A stretch of 44,791 nucleotides of DNA from an uncultured Neomegalonema sp. (GTDB taxonomy: Bacteria; Pseudomonadota; Alphaproteobacteria; Rhodobacterales; Rhodobacteraceae). The notes below the pieces were generated by a model. That model worked only from the letters and a program-made list of their open reading frames with translations, ran no database searches and was not told the origin of the DNA. Of this stretch, positions 8,660-16,839 are shown piece after piece. The DNA lies in assembly GCA_937928005.1 (NCBI GenBank), contig CALFVD010000041.1, forward strand, positions 1-44,791, given 5' to 3'. A program made the translations under genes and the position numbers. How positions within the stretch are numbered: the stretch's first letter is position 1; the number at the start of each line of letters is the position of its first letter.

Positions 8660-10299
8660 TCGGCAGCAATCCGGCTGGAGACAGGAGCACCGTCGCGGAC
8701 GAGCTTATACAGCAGCGCGTCCTCTAACGCCTGAAACGAGGCGTCGACGATGTTGGCGCTAACGCCGACGGTGGACCATTGGTTTCCGGTGCCATCCGTA
8801 CTGACAATCAGCACGCGGGTGACGGCTTCGGTGCCGGTTCCAATTATACGGACCTTGAAATCGACCAGCTCAAAATCCTCGATATAGGATTGGTATTTGC
8901 CAAGGTCTTTCTGAAGGGCGCGGCTGAGGGCATTGACCGGGCCTTGGTCGGCCTGCGTGGCGGGGTCGAGGCTTTCAGAAGCGGAGATGAAACGTTCGTT
9001 ATCGACGCATACTTTGACCACGGCTTCGGAGGCCGTAACCTCCTCGCCATTGGCATTGAAGCGGCGCTCAACCGTGACGCGGTAGCGTTCGACGGTGAAA
9101 TAATTCGGCATCTGATCAAGGAACTTGCGGGCAAGGAGTACGAAGCTTGCCTCCGCGCTGTCATAGGCGAAACCGGCCTCCTCCAGCCGTTTTACCTCAT
9201 CAAGCAGGCGGGCGAGGCGGGAATCGTCGGGGCTGGCGGTGATACCGGCATCGGACAAGCGTTTGAGCAGGTTGGAGCGGCCCGCTTGGTTTGACATGGG
9301 GATGATACGTTCATTGCCCACCGCTTCGGGGGGGATATGCTCGTAGGTGGTGGGGTCGCGGACAATGGCGGAGGCGTGCAGGCCCGCTTTATGGGCGAAG
9401 GCCGCCGCGCCGATATAGGGGGCGTGGGGGTTTGGCGCGCGGTTGAGGATATCATCGAGCAGCGCCGAAATGCGGGGGAGTTTAGCGAGATTTTCGGCGG
9501 TGATGCCCGTCTCCAGCGTATCAGCATAGGGCCGCTTGAGCAGGAGTGTGGGGATGAGGGTGACGAGGTTGGCGTTGCCGCATCGCTCGCCAAGGCCGTT
9601 GAGGGTGCCTTGGATCTGGCGCGCACCCGCATCGACGGCAGCGAGGGTGTTGGCGACGGCATTGCCGGTATCGTCATGGGTGTGGATGCCGATGCGGTGC
9701 CCGCCAAAACGGGCGCAGACGGCGGCGGTGATCGCATGGACTTCCGCCGGGAGGGTGCCGCCATTGGTATCGCACAGCACGGCCCAGCGCGCGCCCGCGT
9801 CTAGGGCGGCGGCGAGGCAATCGAGGGCGTAGGCGGGATTGGCCTTGTAGCCATCAAAGAAATGCTCGGCATCGAACAGGGCTTCGCGCTCTTGCGCGAC
9901 GCAATGGGCAATGGAGGCGCGAATATTGTCGAGGTTTTCGTCATTGGTAATGCGCAGGGCGGTTTCGACGTGGAACACATGGGTCTTGCCGACGAGGCAG
10001 ACGGTATCGGTGCCCGCGTTTAGCACGCCCGCGAGGGTTTCGTCGTTCTCGGCGGAGCGACCCGCACGCTTGGTCATACCGAAGGCGAGGAATTTGGCGT
10101 GTTTCGGTCGCGGTGGACGGGCAAAGAACTCGGTATCGACGGGGTTCGCGCCGGGCCAGCCGCCCTCGATATAGTCGATGCCCAGATCGTCGAGGGCGGC
10201 GGCGATGCGGTGCTTATCGGCGGCGGAGAAATCGACGCCTTGGGTCTGTTGCCCGTCGCGGAGGGTTGTGTCGAAGAGGTAGAGCCGTTCTTTCTCCAC
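8656..10299 (-). CDS. cimA: (R)-citramalate synthase CimA
   Basis: Condenses acetyl-CoA with pyruvate to give citramalate, the first step of the pyruvate route to isoleucine. The N-terminus has the DRE-TIM signature LYLFDTTLRDGQQTQGVDFS, then GGWPGANPVD, the metal-binding GIHTHDDTGNAVANTLAA, and LNGLGERCGNANL. The last ~130 residues are the LeuA-type regulatory dimer domain, ending VDASFQALEDALLYKLV. I place the start at GTG 10299 (547 residues), because family members begin just before LYLFDTTLRDG. Earlier in-frame starts exist at ATG 10410 and GTG 10419, the latter overlapping the stop of the upstream gene. They would add 37-40 residues encoded through a 14-bp inverted repeat. The stop overlaps the NDUFAF6-like gene. 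Confidence 0.93.
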   Translation of the reverse strand: MEKERLYLFDTTLRDGQQTQGVDFSAADKHRIAAALDDLGIDYIEGGWPGANPVDTEFFARPPRPKHAKFLAFGMTKRAGRSAENDETLAGVLNAGTDTVCLVGKTHVFHVETALRITNDENLDNIRASIAHCVAQEREALFDAEHFFDGYKANPAYALDCLAAALDAGARWAVLCDTNGGTLPAEVHAITAAVCARFGGHRIGIHTHDDTGNAVANTLAAVDAGARQIQGTLNGLGERCGNANLVTLIPTLLLKRPYADTLETGITAENLAKLPRISALLDDILNRAPNPHAPYIGAAAFAHKAGLHASAIVRDPTTYEHIPPEAVGNERIIPMSNQAGRSNLLKRLSDAGITASPDDSRLARLLDEVKRLEEAGFAYDSAEASFVLLARKFLDQMPNYFTVERYRVTVERRFNANGEEVTASEAVVKVCVDNERFISASESLDPATQADQGPVNALSRALQKDLGKYQSYIEDFELVDFKVRIIGTGTEAVTRVLIVSTDGTGNQWSTVGVSANIVDASFQALEDALLYKLVRDGAPVSSRIAAE

Positions 10300-10316
10300 C
10301 GCGCGGCCCCCGATTT

Positions 10317-10364
10317 GATCCGGGGTCTCGCCATGCAGCGTATCGACCGTCGAGACCCCGGATC
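10317..10364. repeat. 14-bp perfect inverted repeat before cimA
   Basis: GATCCGGGGTCTCG (10317-10330) and its exact complement CGAGACCCCGGATC (10351-10364) are separated by 20 bases. The element lies between the small upstream gene and the core of cimA. It could be a REP-like palindrome inserted there, a hairpin in the cimA leader, or, if an upstream cimA start is used, a palindrome translated as a protein extension. A related CGGGGTCTCG string occurs at 27264-27273 between mltG and fabF, which favours a dispersed element. Confidence 0.8.
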
Positions 10365-10415
10365 GCGCTTCGCTTGTCCGGGGATGCGGGTTTTCTTCGA
10401 TCTCGGTCATGGGGG

Positions 10416-10697
10416 TCACTCGTGGTATCGGCGGAGGGTATCCGGCATGGGGGTGCGCTCGATGGCGGCGGCGAGGTCAGGGGCATTCGGGGTGTCGAAT
10501 TCGGCCCCCGCGCCCGGCGTAATTCGGACGCCAATGCCGATTTGGTTGCAATACTGGCCCACGCGGTCGCGGGGGCGGAAGCCTTCGGACGCGATGCAGG
10601 ATTCGAGGGCACGCTTGAGACGCTCGATGGTGGCATCGTCGCGGGCGGCCTGCTCACGGGCGGCTTGGGCGGAGGTTTTGAAGGAGGAACTAGTCAT
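10416..10697 (-). CDS. Small hypothetical protein upstream of cimA
   Basis: 93 residues from ATG 10697; a GTG at 10709 is also possible, and I see no strong ribosome-binding site before either. I do not recognise the family. The N-terminal third is Ala/Arg/Gln-rich and probably helical (AQAAREQAARDDATIERLKR). A centre with two cysteines (LESCIASEGF and VGQYCNQIG) follows, and the end is Pro-rich (FDTPNAPDLAAAIERTPMPD). No signal peptide or membrane segment is present. It sits between cysS (59 bases upstream) and cimA on the same strand and overlaps a possible early cimA start, so it is probably transcribed with them. Confidence 0.6.
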   Translation of the reverse strand: MTSSSFKTSAQAAREQAARDDATIERLKRALESCIASEGFRPRDRVGQYCNQIGIGVRITPGAGAEFDTPNAPDLAAAIERTPMPDTLRRYHE

Positions 10698-10756
10698 TAT
10701 GGAAGCCACAAAGAGATAAGCGCCCGAACCGAGAGCGAGAACAGAGGTAGATTTGC

Positions 10757-12127
10757 TCAGACATTCTCCACCTCCGGCAGTTTCGATGCATCAAACGAAG
10801 GAGTAAGCGTCCATTCCGCACCTAGCGACGTATCTTTTACCTCGACACCAGCGGCGATGATGGCATCGCGGATACCATCTGCCTTGGCAAAATCACGATC
10901 CTTCTTCGCGGCAGCCCGATCAGCGAGAAGGCCGTCGATCAGACTGGCAATACCGTCATCAGCCTCGTCGATAGCATCCCAACCGGCAAGTTCATCGGTC
11001 AGCAACCCCAAAAGCATCGCCCCCGCCTTCAACGAAGCTAAATCACCCTTGCCGATAACGGCATGAAGAGCGGCAACGGCGCGTGGCGTGTTAAGATCGT
11101 CATTCAAGGCATCAAGGAATTCGGCAGGAGGGGAACCGACAGGCACATCCGCCGTCATCGAGCGCCATTTGCGCATGCAGACCTCGGATTCCTCGACCAG
11201 CCTCGCGGTCCAGTCGATTGGCGACCGGTAATGGGTGGAGAGCATGGCGTAACGCATCACCTCCCCCGGCACGCCCTTCGCGCGCAGGTCGGCTACGGTG
11301 AAGAAATTGCCCAAGCTCTTCGACATCTTCTCCCCTTCGACGGTGAGGAAGCCGTTATGCATCCAGATGTTCGCGAAATCATGCCCTGCGCAGCGGCTCT
11401 GGGCACATTCGTTTTCGTGGTGGGGGAATTGTAGGTCTATGCCGCCGCCGTGGATGTCGAATTTCTCGCCCAGCAACTCGCCCGCCATGGCGGAGCATTC
11501 GATATGCCAGCCGGGGCGACCTTTGCCCCATGGGCTGTCCCAGCCGGGCTGGTCGCCGGTCGAGGGTTTCCAGAGGACGAAATCCATTGGGTCGCGTTTA
11601 TAGGGGGCGATTTCGACGCGGGCACCGGCGCGCATCTCATCGAGCGAGCGGCGCGATAGCGTGCCGTATTCGGGGTCAGTGGCGACGGCAAAGAGGACGT
11701 GGCCTTCGGCTTCGTAGGCGTGGCCCTTGGCGATCAGGTCTTCGATCATCGTGACCATCGGCGCGATGTATTCGGTCGCGCGTGGCTCGTGGGTGGGGCG
11801 TAGGGCGCCTAGGGCATCCATGTCTTCGTGATACCAGCCAATCGTCTCGTCGGTGATGTCACGGATGGAGCGGCCCGTCGCGGCGGCTTTCGCGTTGATC
11901 TTGTCATCCACATCGGTGAAGTTGCGGGCATAGTGCACATGCTCGGCCCCGTATTCGTGGCGCAGCAAGCGATACAGCACATCGAACACCACCACGGGGC
12001 GCGCATTGCCGATATGGGCGCGGTCGTAGACGGTCGGCCCGCAGACATACATGCGTACGTCTTTCGGGTCGATGGGGACGAAGTCCTGCTTTTGCTTGGT
12101 CTTCGTGTCATAGAGGCGAATCGTCAT
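10757..12127 (-). CDS. cysS: Cysteine--tRNA ligase
   Basis: 456 residues, the full length of a bacterial class I CysRS. The N-terminal [16 protein letters not shown] holds the HIGH motif (HIGN, 38-41) and the first zinc ligand Cys29. [10 protein letters not shown] (Cys211) and HHENECAQS (around 236-241) give the remaining zinc ligands, and the zinc discriminates cysteine from serine. KMSKSLGN at 267-274 is the second signature. The C-terminal helical domain is complete and ends in [13 protein letters not shown] lies just before the ATG in the minus sense. A large hairpin repeat (12214-12294) separates it from the small membrane-protein gene upstream. Confidence 0.98.
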   Translation of the reverse strand: MTIRLYDTKTKQKQDFVPIDPKDVRMYVCGPTVYDRAHIGNARPVVVFDVLYRLLRHEYGAEHVHYARNFTDVDDKINAKAAATGRSIRDITDETIGWYHEDMDALGALRPTHEPRATEYIAPMVTMIEDLIAKGHAYEAEGHVLFAVATDPEYGTLSRRSLDEMRAGARVEIAPYKRDPMDFVLWKPSTGDQPGWDSPWGKGRPGWHIECSAMAGELLGEKFDIHGGGIDLQFPHHENECAQSRCAGHDFANIWMHNGFLTVEGEKMSKSLGNFFTVADLRAKGVPGEVMRYAMLSTHYRSPIDWTARLVEESEVCMRKWRSMTADVPVGSPPAEFLDALNDDLNTPRAVAALHAVIGKGDLASLKAGAMLLGLLTDELAGWDAIDEADDGIASLIDGLLADRAAAKKDRDFAKADGIRDAIIAAGVEVKDTSLGAEWTLTPSFDASKLPEVENV

Positions 12128-12213
12128 GGTCGGCTCCCGTGCGCGGATTCAGGCGCTGCGGCGACGGTGTAGCATTCAGTGGGGGCGAATGAAAACGGGC
12201 CGCAGACGATTCC

Positions 12214-12294
12214 GTGAAACTCGATCAAGCAGAGCAGAAAATTGCCCTTAGAGTGGGCATTTTTCTGCGCATTATTCACTCAGTCGAGTTTCAC
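12214..12294. repeat. Nested hairpin element, GCCCTTAG family, copy A
   Basis: An outer perfect inverted repeat GTGAAACTCGA (12214-12224) / TCGAGTTTCAC (12284-12294) encloses an inner stem GCAGAAAATTGCCC (12234-12247) / GGGCATTTTTCTGC (12255-12268), with one mismatch and a seven-base loop TTAGAGT. The core TTGCCCTTAG-AGT-GGGCATTT matches two further copies at 32.4-32.6 kb. It lies in the 225-base gap upstream of cysS. There is no clean T-run next to the stem, so a simple terminator is not obvious; a REP/MITE-like element or an RNA structure fits better. Confidence 0.85.
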
Positions 12295-12352
12295 TCTAGT
12301 CAGCGGATAATGCAGCAGCCAATAATGGCAAATGCGGTTTTCATGGAACGCA

Positions 12353-12661
12353 TCATGCTTGCGGAGGGCGTTTTTCGTCAAGCGGTTCTTCATCCACGAC
12401 GACGTATTCCGTCTCAATCACCGTGCCACCCTGTGGGCGCATTCCCGGTCTTTGGCCCTGTCTACGGCGCAGTTCTTCGGCGAGTTCGGGATTTTGGGCC
12501 TCGAACTCCTTGCGCATCTTGTCCATCTTCCACCGGCCATAGAGATACAGCAGCGGTGCGGCGACCAGCAGCGCGATAAAGATGATCGTGCCCAGCCAAA
12601 TCGCAATGGCAAGCACACCGATACCACCCACGGCGGCGGCGATTTTCTGGAAAGGGTTCAT
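12353..12661 (-). CDS. Small membrane protein, unknown function
   Basis: 102 residues from ATG 12661 (MNPFQKIAAAVGG); the frame stays open further upstream, but that part overlaps the neighbouring gene. Two adjoining hydrophobic stretches (residues ~8-22 and 25-42, LAIAIWLGTIIFIALLVAA) form one or two membrane helices. They are followed by a charged cytoplasmic-type helix WKMDKMRKEFEAQNPELAEE and a Pro/Arg-rich, then acidic tail (VVVDEEPLDEKRPP). I do not recognise the family. The next gene upstream on the same strand ends 28 bases away, and gltX is beyond it, so the three are likely co-transcribed. Confidence 0.75.
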   Translation of the reverse strand: MNPFQKIAAAVGGIGVLAIAIWLGTIIFIALLVAAPLLYLYGRWKMDKMRKEFEAQNPELAEELRRRQGQRPGMRPQGGTVIETEYVVVDEEPLDEKRPPQA

Positions 12662-12689
12662 AGGGGCGATATAGGGGCAGGAATGTCCA

Positions 12690-13097
12690 TCAGAAAGAGC
12701 CACCGACCGATTTCGCGCCCGTTTTGCTGCCCCAGCGGAAGAAATACCGCACAATCAAGAGGGTAAGGATACCGACAAAGGCGACGCCGATGGCGTAAGA
12801 GGTCCACGAAATCTGGCCAATCTCGGCGAATCCGCCCGACTGGCGCATCACATTGATGAGGATTGTGGTCAGGATCAGGGTGACAAGGGTGATAACCACC
12901 GCGACCCGCCACGCAAAGCCCTTGGTTGCCTCGGCCCGTATCCGTCGTCCGTATAGTTGGCCGGATACCATTGCGCCGGTGATCGTACCTATCGCCGTGC
13001 CAGAAGTACCGAGCGCGGGGATGATCGTCGCGATCAGGCCAAGCAAAATGGCGACGAGGATGGATACCCATAGGAAATCGAAGACGATGCGGATCAT
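12690..13097 (-). CDS. Four-helix membrane protein, possibly ABZJ_00895-like
   Basis: 135 residues with four predicted membrane helices: FLWVSILVAILLGLIATIIP near the start, TGAMVSGQLYG around 40-50, VAVVITLVTLILTTILINV around 66-85, and SYAIGVAFVGILTLLIVRYF near the end. Between helices 2 and 3 a short polar loop, GRRIRAEATKGFAWR, resembles small uncharacterised inner-membrane proteins of the ABZJ_00895 type, though that assignment is tentative. The start lies 18 bases after the gltX stop, so it is probably in the same transcript. No catalytic residues are visible. Confidence 0.72.
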   Translation of the reverse strand: MIRIVFDFLWVSILVAILLGLIATIIPALGTSGTAIGTITGAMVSGQLYGRRIRAEATKGFAWRVAVVITLVTLILTTILINVMRQSGGFAEIGQISWTSYAIGVAFVGILTLLIVRYFFRWGSKTGAKSVGGSF

Positions 13098-13115
13098 GGC
13101 GTGGCTCCCGGTCGG

Positions 13116-14429
13116 TCAGCGTTTTAGCAAGGGCAGCAATGCGGCCATGTCGGGGCCATCGTTGCGGCCCGTCAGGGCTTTGCGCAGGGGCATGAAGAGG
13201 GCGCGGCCCTTGCGGCCCGTTTCGGCCTTTAGGTCGGTGGTGACGGCCTTCCATGTTTCCGCCCCCCAAGGCTTTGCCGCATCGAGGCGGGCAAGGGCAA
13301 GGGTGACGTAGTCGGTATCATCAGGGTCAACGACCGGGGCATGGCCACCATTCAAGATCGCAACCCAGTTGGGAATACCATCGAGGCCATCAATATTCTC
13401 GCGGATCAGATGCCAGAAGGGTTCGGCGATGGCGTCTGGCACATCCGCTTCGCGCAGGAGGGACGCGACATCGGCATAGGGTTTCACATGCAGCGTACGG
13501 GTGTTGAGCGCGGCGAGGTCGCCCATGCTGAACCGGGCGGGGGCGCGGCCATAGCGGGAAAGGTCGAATCCCTCGATCAGTTCCGCGTGGCTGGCGCGGG
13601 GTTCGATGGGGTCTGAGGAACCAAGACGCGCCATGTAGGAGAGGAGCGCGAGCGGCTCGATCCCTTGCTCGCGGATCGATTCGAGGGTGAGGGAGCCGAG
13701 GCGTTTGGAGAGGCTCGCGCCCTCCTCATCCACCAGTAGGGAATGGTGGGCGAAGGCGGTGGGGCGACCGCCCATCGCGTCGAATATCTGGATCTGCGTG
13801 GCGGTATTGGTGACGTGATCCTCGCCCCGGATGACATCGGTGATGCCAAAGTCGATATCATCGCACACGCTGCACAGGGTGTAGAGGTAGCCGCCATCCT
13901 CGCGGATCAGAACAGGGTCGGAGACGGAAGCACAATCAACATTGGTGTCGCCCCTTATGCCATCGGTCCAAGTTACGCGGGTCTGGTCGAGCTTGAAACG
14001 CCAATGGGGGCGGCGGCCCTCGGCTTCGAGCTTTGCGCGGTCTTCATCGGTGAGTTTGAGTGCGGCGCGGTCGTAGACGGGGGGTTTGCCCGCCTGTCGC
14101 TGAATCTTGCGGCGGATATCGAGTTCGCTGGCCGTCTCGTAACAGGGGTAGAGGCGACCACTCGCGCGCAATTCATCGGCGGCGGCATCATAGCGGGCGA
14201 GGCGTTCGGACTGACGCTCGAACCGGTCCCAACCGAGGCCCAGCCAGTCGAGATCGCGCTTTATCGCGTCGACATGCTCCTCTTTGGAGCGTTCGGCATC
14301 GGTATCGTCAATGCGCAGGACGAACTGCCCCCCCTGCTTGCGGGCATGGAGCCAGTTGAGCAGCGCCGGGCGCAGGTTGCCAACATGCAGGCGGCCCGTG
14401 GGGGACGGGGCGAAACGGGTGACGGTCAT
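13116..14429 (-). CDS. gltX: Glutamate--tRNA ligase (GluRS, GltX2-like)
   Basis: 437 residues, slightly short for a GluRS. VTRFAPSPTGRLHVGNLR contains the HIGH-type motif HVGN (15-18), and SLSKRLGS (239-246) the KMSKS-type motif. The catalytic-domain block VIRGEDHVTNTATQIQIFDA is intact. After the anticodon-binding region it ends with TGRKGRALFMPLRKALTGRNDGP, usual for alphaproteobacterial GluRS. Alphaproteobacteria often carry two GluRS copies, one of which may charge tRNA-Gln with glutamate for GatCAB; which role this one has cannot be told here. The start faces the zincin gene on the other strand across about 60 bases, so both promoters must lie there. Confidence 0.95.
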   Translation of the reverse strand: MTVTRFAPSPTGRLHVGNLRPALLNWLHARKQGGQFVLRIDDTDAERSKEEHVDAIKRDLDWLGLGWDRFERQSERLARYDAAADELRASGRLYPCYETASELDIRRKIQRQAGKPPVYDRAALKLTDEDRAKLEAEGRRPHWRFKLDQTRVTWTDGIRGDTNVDCASVSDPVLIREDGGYLYTLCSVCDDIDFGITDVIRGEDHVTNTATQIQIFDAMGGRPTAFAHHSLLVDEEGASLSKRLGSLTLESIREQGIEPLALLSYMARLGSSDPIEPRASHAELIEGFDLSRYGRAPARFSMGDLAALNTRTLHVKPYADVASLLREADVPDAIAEPFWHLIRENIDGLDGIPNWVAILNGGHAPVVDPDDTDYVTLALARLDAAKPWGAETWKAVTTDLKAETGRKGRALFMPLRKALTGRNDGPDMAALLPLLKR

Positions 14430-14488
14430 GGCGGCTCTCCTCGTGCGGCCCCTCGCAACGGGGGCGTCGGGCCGCTACATACAGGGGC

Positions 14489-14881
14489 ATGAGCGTAGCG
14501 CCAAGCATTGCCGATATGGAAAACCTCGTCGAGAGGGCATTTCTTGCCCTACCCGATGCGGTGCGCGCGCATTGCGGCACGTTGATCCTGCGGATTGAGG
14601 AGGAAGCGGATGCCGGAACCCTGGCGGGGATGGGGATCGAGAATCCCTATGAATTGACGGGGATGTATGACGGGGTGCCACTCACCGAGAAAAGCGTGGC
14701 CGACCCGGTGCCGCGCACGGATGTGGTGTGGCTCTACCGCCGTGCGATCCTGTGGGAATGGGTGGAACGGGGCGACGTGACGCTGGAAGAACTGATCACG
14801 CATGTACTGATACATGAAGTGGCGCATCATCTGGGGTGGTCGGATGATGATATTGCGGCGGTGGATCGGTGGTGGGAGTGA
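14489..14881 (+). CDS. Zincin-like metallopeptidase-family protein
   Basis: 130 residues, cytosolic. ITHVLIHEVAHHLGWSDDDI contains HExxH at 109-113 with a downstream Asp cluster, the pattern of the small Zincin_1 (formerly DUF1025) family. The preceding region, NPYELTGMYDGVPLTEKS, with WLYRRAILWEW, is the conserved body of that family. The physiological substrate is unknown. ATG 14489 gives a full-length family member. It is divergent from gltX and convergent with the VOC gene, nine bases away. Confidence 0.9.
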   Translation: MSVAPSIADMENLVERAFLALPDAVRAHCGTLILRIEEEADAGTLAGMGIENPYELTGMYDGVPLTEKSVADPVPRTDVVWLYRRAILWEWVERGDVTLEELITHVLIHEVAHHLGWSDDDIAAVDRWWE

Positions 14882-14890
14882 CCGCCGTGT

Positions 14891-15307
14891 TCAGTCGGTG
14901 TCCACGATCTGATGGACTTCGATGACGTTGCCGTCCGGATCGTAGAAGAAGACCTGATGCCAGCCTTTGACGGCATCGCTGCCCCAATCCGAATAGGGCA
15001 CGCCTTGGGCATCGAGATGGGCCATAAATGCCTGAATATCATCGGTGCGATAGGCGATATGGCCGCGTTCGAGGGGGTTTACCACCTGACCCGACCGGAA
15101 TGAATTGAGGACATCGCGCGGGGTGAGGTGCATCTGGATGTCGCCATCGGTCACGAAGGACACGTCACCGACCAAGCCTTTGTCTTGGTTCAGCGGCGGC
15201 AGTTCGGCAGGGTCTTCATCACCCAAGGTCAGGACATCACGGTAGAACCTGTCCATTTCAGGCACGTTGGTCGAGCAGAGATTGATGTGATGGAGTTTCA
15301 GTTTCAT
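14891..15307 (-). CDS. VOC-superfamily (glyoxalase/dioxygenase-fold) protein
   Basis: 138 residues starting at ATG 15307 (MKLKLHHINLCSTNVPEMDRF); the open frame reaches 15436, but the upstream part is Pro-rich and unlike the family. The protein is made of two beta-alpha-beta-beta-beta units. His7 (LHHINL), the HLTP histidine, GHIAYRTDD and the terminal Glu of FYDPDGNVIEVHQI are at the positions of typical metal ligands. The substrate is unknown; members include glyoxalase I, extradiol dioxygenases and resistance proteins. It stands alone. Confidence 0.88.
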   Translation of the reverse strand: MKLKLHHINLCSTNVPEMDRFYRDVLTLGDEDPAELPPLNQDKGLVGDVSFVTDGDIQMHLTPRDVLNSFRSGQVVNPLERGHIAYRTDDIQAFMAHLDAQGVPYSDWGSDAVKGWHQVFFYDPDGNVIEVHQIVDTD

Positions 15308-15579
15308 AGGCGGAGTGTGGCTTGGGGGTGGCGCGGATGCAAGGCATCGTGGAGGCGGGCAATACCGTGGACGCCAGCCGTATAAGACCAGCATGATTTG
15401 CGTTGTGCGAGTTTGCTTTGAGCGCGAAGCGGGCATCTTGGCGCGCAGTGACTATGCAAGCAGAGGCGAGTCTTGTATCTCACACGGGCCCAAATTCCGC
15501 ATGAGTAATCTAACTTGGCCTAGGATTGAGCTTCGGAATAACATAGTTTTAGAGCAACCCAGACCTTTGAAGCTAAGCC

Positions 15580-16839
15580 ATGTCCGTCGCCGTTAATCCA
15601 GAAATTCTCATTTGGGCTCGTCAATCCGCCGGATTTGACGTCGAGGATGCGGCGCGCAAATTGGGGCTTGGCAGCTCGTCGAAAAGCACCGCTGCCGAGA
15701 AACTCGCGGCCATTGAAGCAGGTGAGAAGCAACCGACACGCAATCAACTTTCCAAATTCGCGAACGTCTACAAACGGCCCTTGATCACCTTCTATTTGGC
15801 CGAACCACCAAAGACTGGGCAGCGCGGCCAAGACTTTCGACAAACGCCAGATGCCCGCGATCAACGCGACAACGGCATGTTGGACGCGCTTTTGCGCGAT
15901 GTGAAAGCCAGGCAAGAGCTGGTCAAGGACGTCCTCGTTGACGAGGAAGACTTTGAAGCCCCGAATTTCGTTGGATCGGCAGATATCAGCTTTAGTGTGA
16001 GCAAGGTTGTCGAAATGATCGCGAATACCTTGGCATTCGATCACACCGACATTTCCTTGCGAAAGGGCGATGCAAACGCCTTGTTTGGGCGTTTGCGGGC
16101 TGCAACTGAAGATGCTGGCGTCTTCGTGCTTGTGCTTGGAGATCTTGGCCACCACACGCTTTCTATCGGAGCCGATGTGTTCCGCGGGTTCGCCATTGCC
16201 GATCCCGTGGCCCCATTTGTCGTGATCAACGCGAAGGACGCGCGGCCGGCGCGTGCGTTTACGTTAATCCACGAGCTTACCCATGTCTTCTTGGGACAGA
16301 CGGGTGTGAGTGGGAGTGTTTCCACAGAGCAACCGAAGACCGATCTCGCCAAGATCGAGCGGTTCTGCAATGATGTTGCAGGTGAGTTTCTTCTGCCGGA
16401 AGGGCATTTTCGCAAGTCCAGTGTCGCATTTGCTTCCGACGACACCGAAGCAGCCCGTGCGTGCATTGATCTTGTTGCAAGCCGCTGGTCGGTCAGTGAG
16501 CCGATGGTAGCCTATCGTTTTCAGCGCACCGGAGAATTGACCGACGAGGCGTACCAAACCTTGCGGCAGGAATACCACCAAAGGTGGTTGGCCAACGTCA
16601 GGAAAGAGAAGGCCAAGCAAAAGGAGAACGACCGTGGTCCGTCCGGCTACGTCATCAAGTATCACAACCTCGGCCATGCCTTAGTGGATGTTGTCCATCG
16701 CAATTTTAAAGACCGCAACTTGACCCACACAAATGCTGCCCGGTTGCTTGGCGGCAAAGCTATTTCGATTCCAGGATTTCTTAACTTTGTTGAGAGTGTG
16801 AAACGGAAGAATGTGCAAGGCAATGGCCATGCCTCATGA
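15580..16839 (+). CDS. ImmA/IrrE metallopeptidase with N-terminal XRE-type HTH (antitoxin-like)
   Basis: 419 residues. Residues ~5-75 form an XRE-like helix-turn-helix (IWARQSAGFDVEDAARKLGL, AEKLAAIEAGEKQPTRNQL, LSKFANVYKRPLITFYL). The middle contains the peptidase motif FTLIHELTHVFLGQ, with HELTH at 231-235, and downstream CNDVAGEFLLPE supplies the third ligand; this is a COG2856/IrrE domain. A further ~80-residue tail (NLGHALVDVVHRNF) may bind the partner. The stop overlaps the start of the next gene (ATGA). HTH-ImmA proteins paired with a DUF4411 PIN-like gene are a predicted type II toxin-antitoxin arrangement in the literature. The region looks somewhat less GC-rich than its neighbours, consistent with transfer. 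Confidence 0.9.
   Translation: MSVAVNPEILIWARQSAGFDVEDAARKLGLGSSSKSTAAEKLAAIEAGEKQPTRNQLSKFANVYKRPLITFYLAEPPKTGQRGQDFRQTPDARDQRDNGMLDALLRDVKARQELVKDVLVDEEDFEAPNFVGSADISFSVSKVVEMIANTLAFDHTDISLRKGDANALFGRLRAATEDAGVFVLVLGDLGHHTLSIGADVFRGFAIADPVAPFVVINAKDARPARAFTLIHELTHVFLGQTGVSGSVSTEQPKTDLAKIERFCNDVAGEFLLPEGHFRKSSVAFASDDTEAARACIDLVASRWSVSEPMVAYRFQRTGELTDEAYQTLRQEYHQRWLANVRKEKAKQKENDRGPSGYVIKYHNLGHALVDVVHRNFKDRNLTHTNAARLLGGKAISIPGFLNFVESVKRKNVQGNGHAS

Noticed and set aside
10113-11066. Long plus-strand frame opposite cimA and cysS
   Set aside because: Arg/Gly/Ser-rich antisense shadow of two well-supported genes in GC-rich DNA; same holds for other long antisense frames at 13743-14492, 22118-23128 and 42293-43156.
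12214-12294. Simple rho-independent terminator
   Set aside because: No T-run follows either stem, and the core is shared with copies 20 kb away.
14000-14500. tRNA genes near gltX and elsewhere in the window
   Set aside because: No cloverleaf with a T-loop GGTTCGAATCC-like stretch was found anywhere I looked; the Arg/Gly-rich GC stretches mimic stems.
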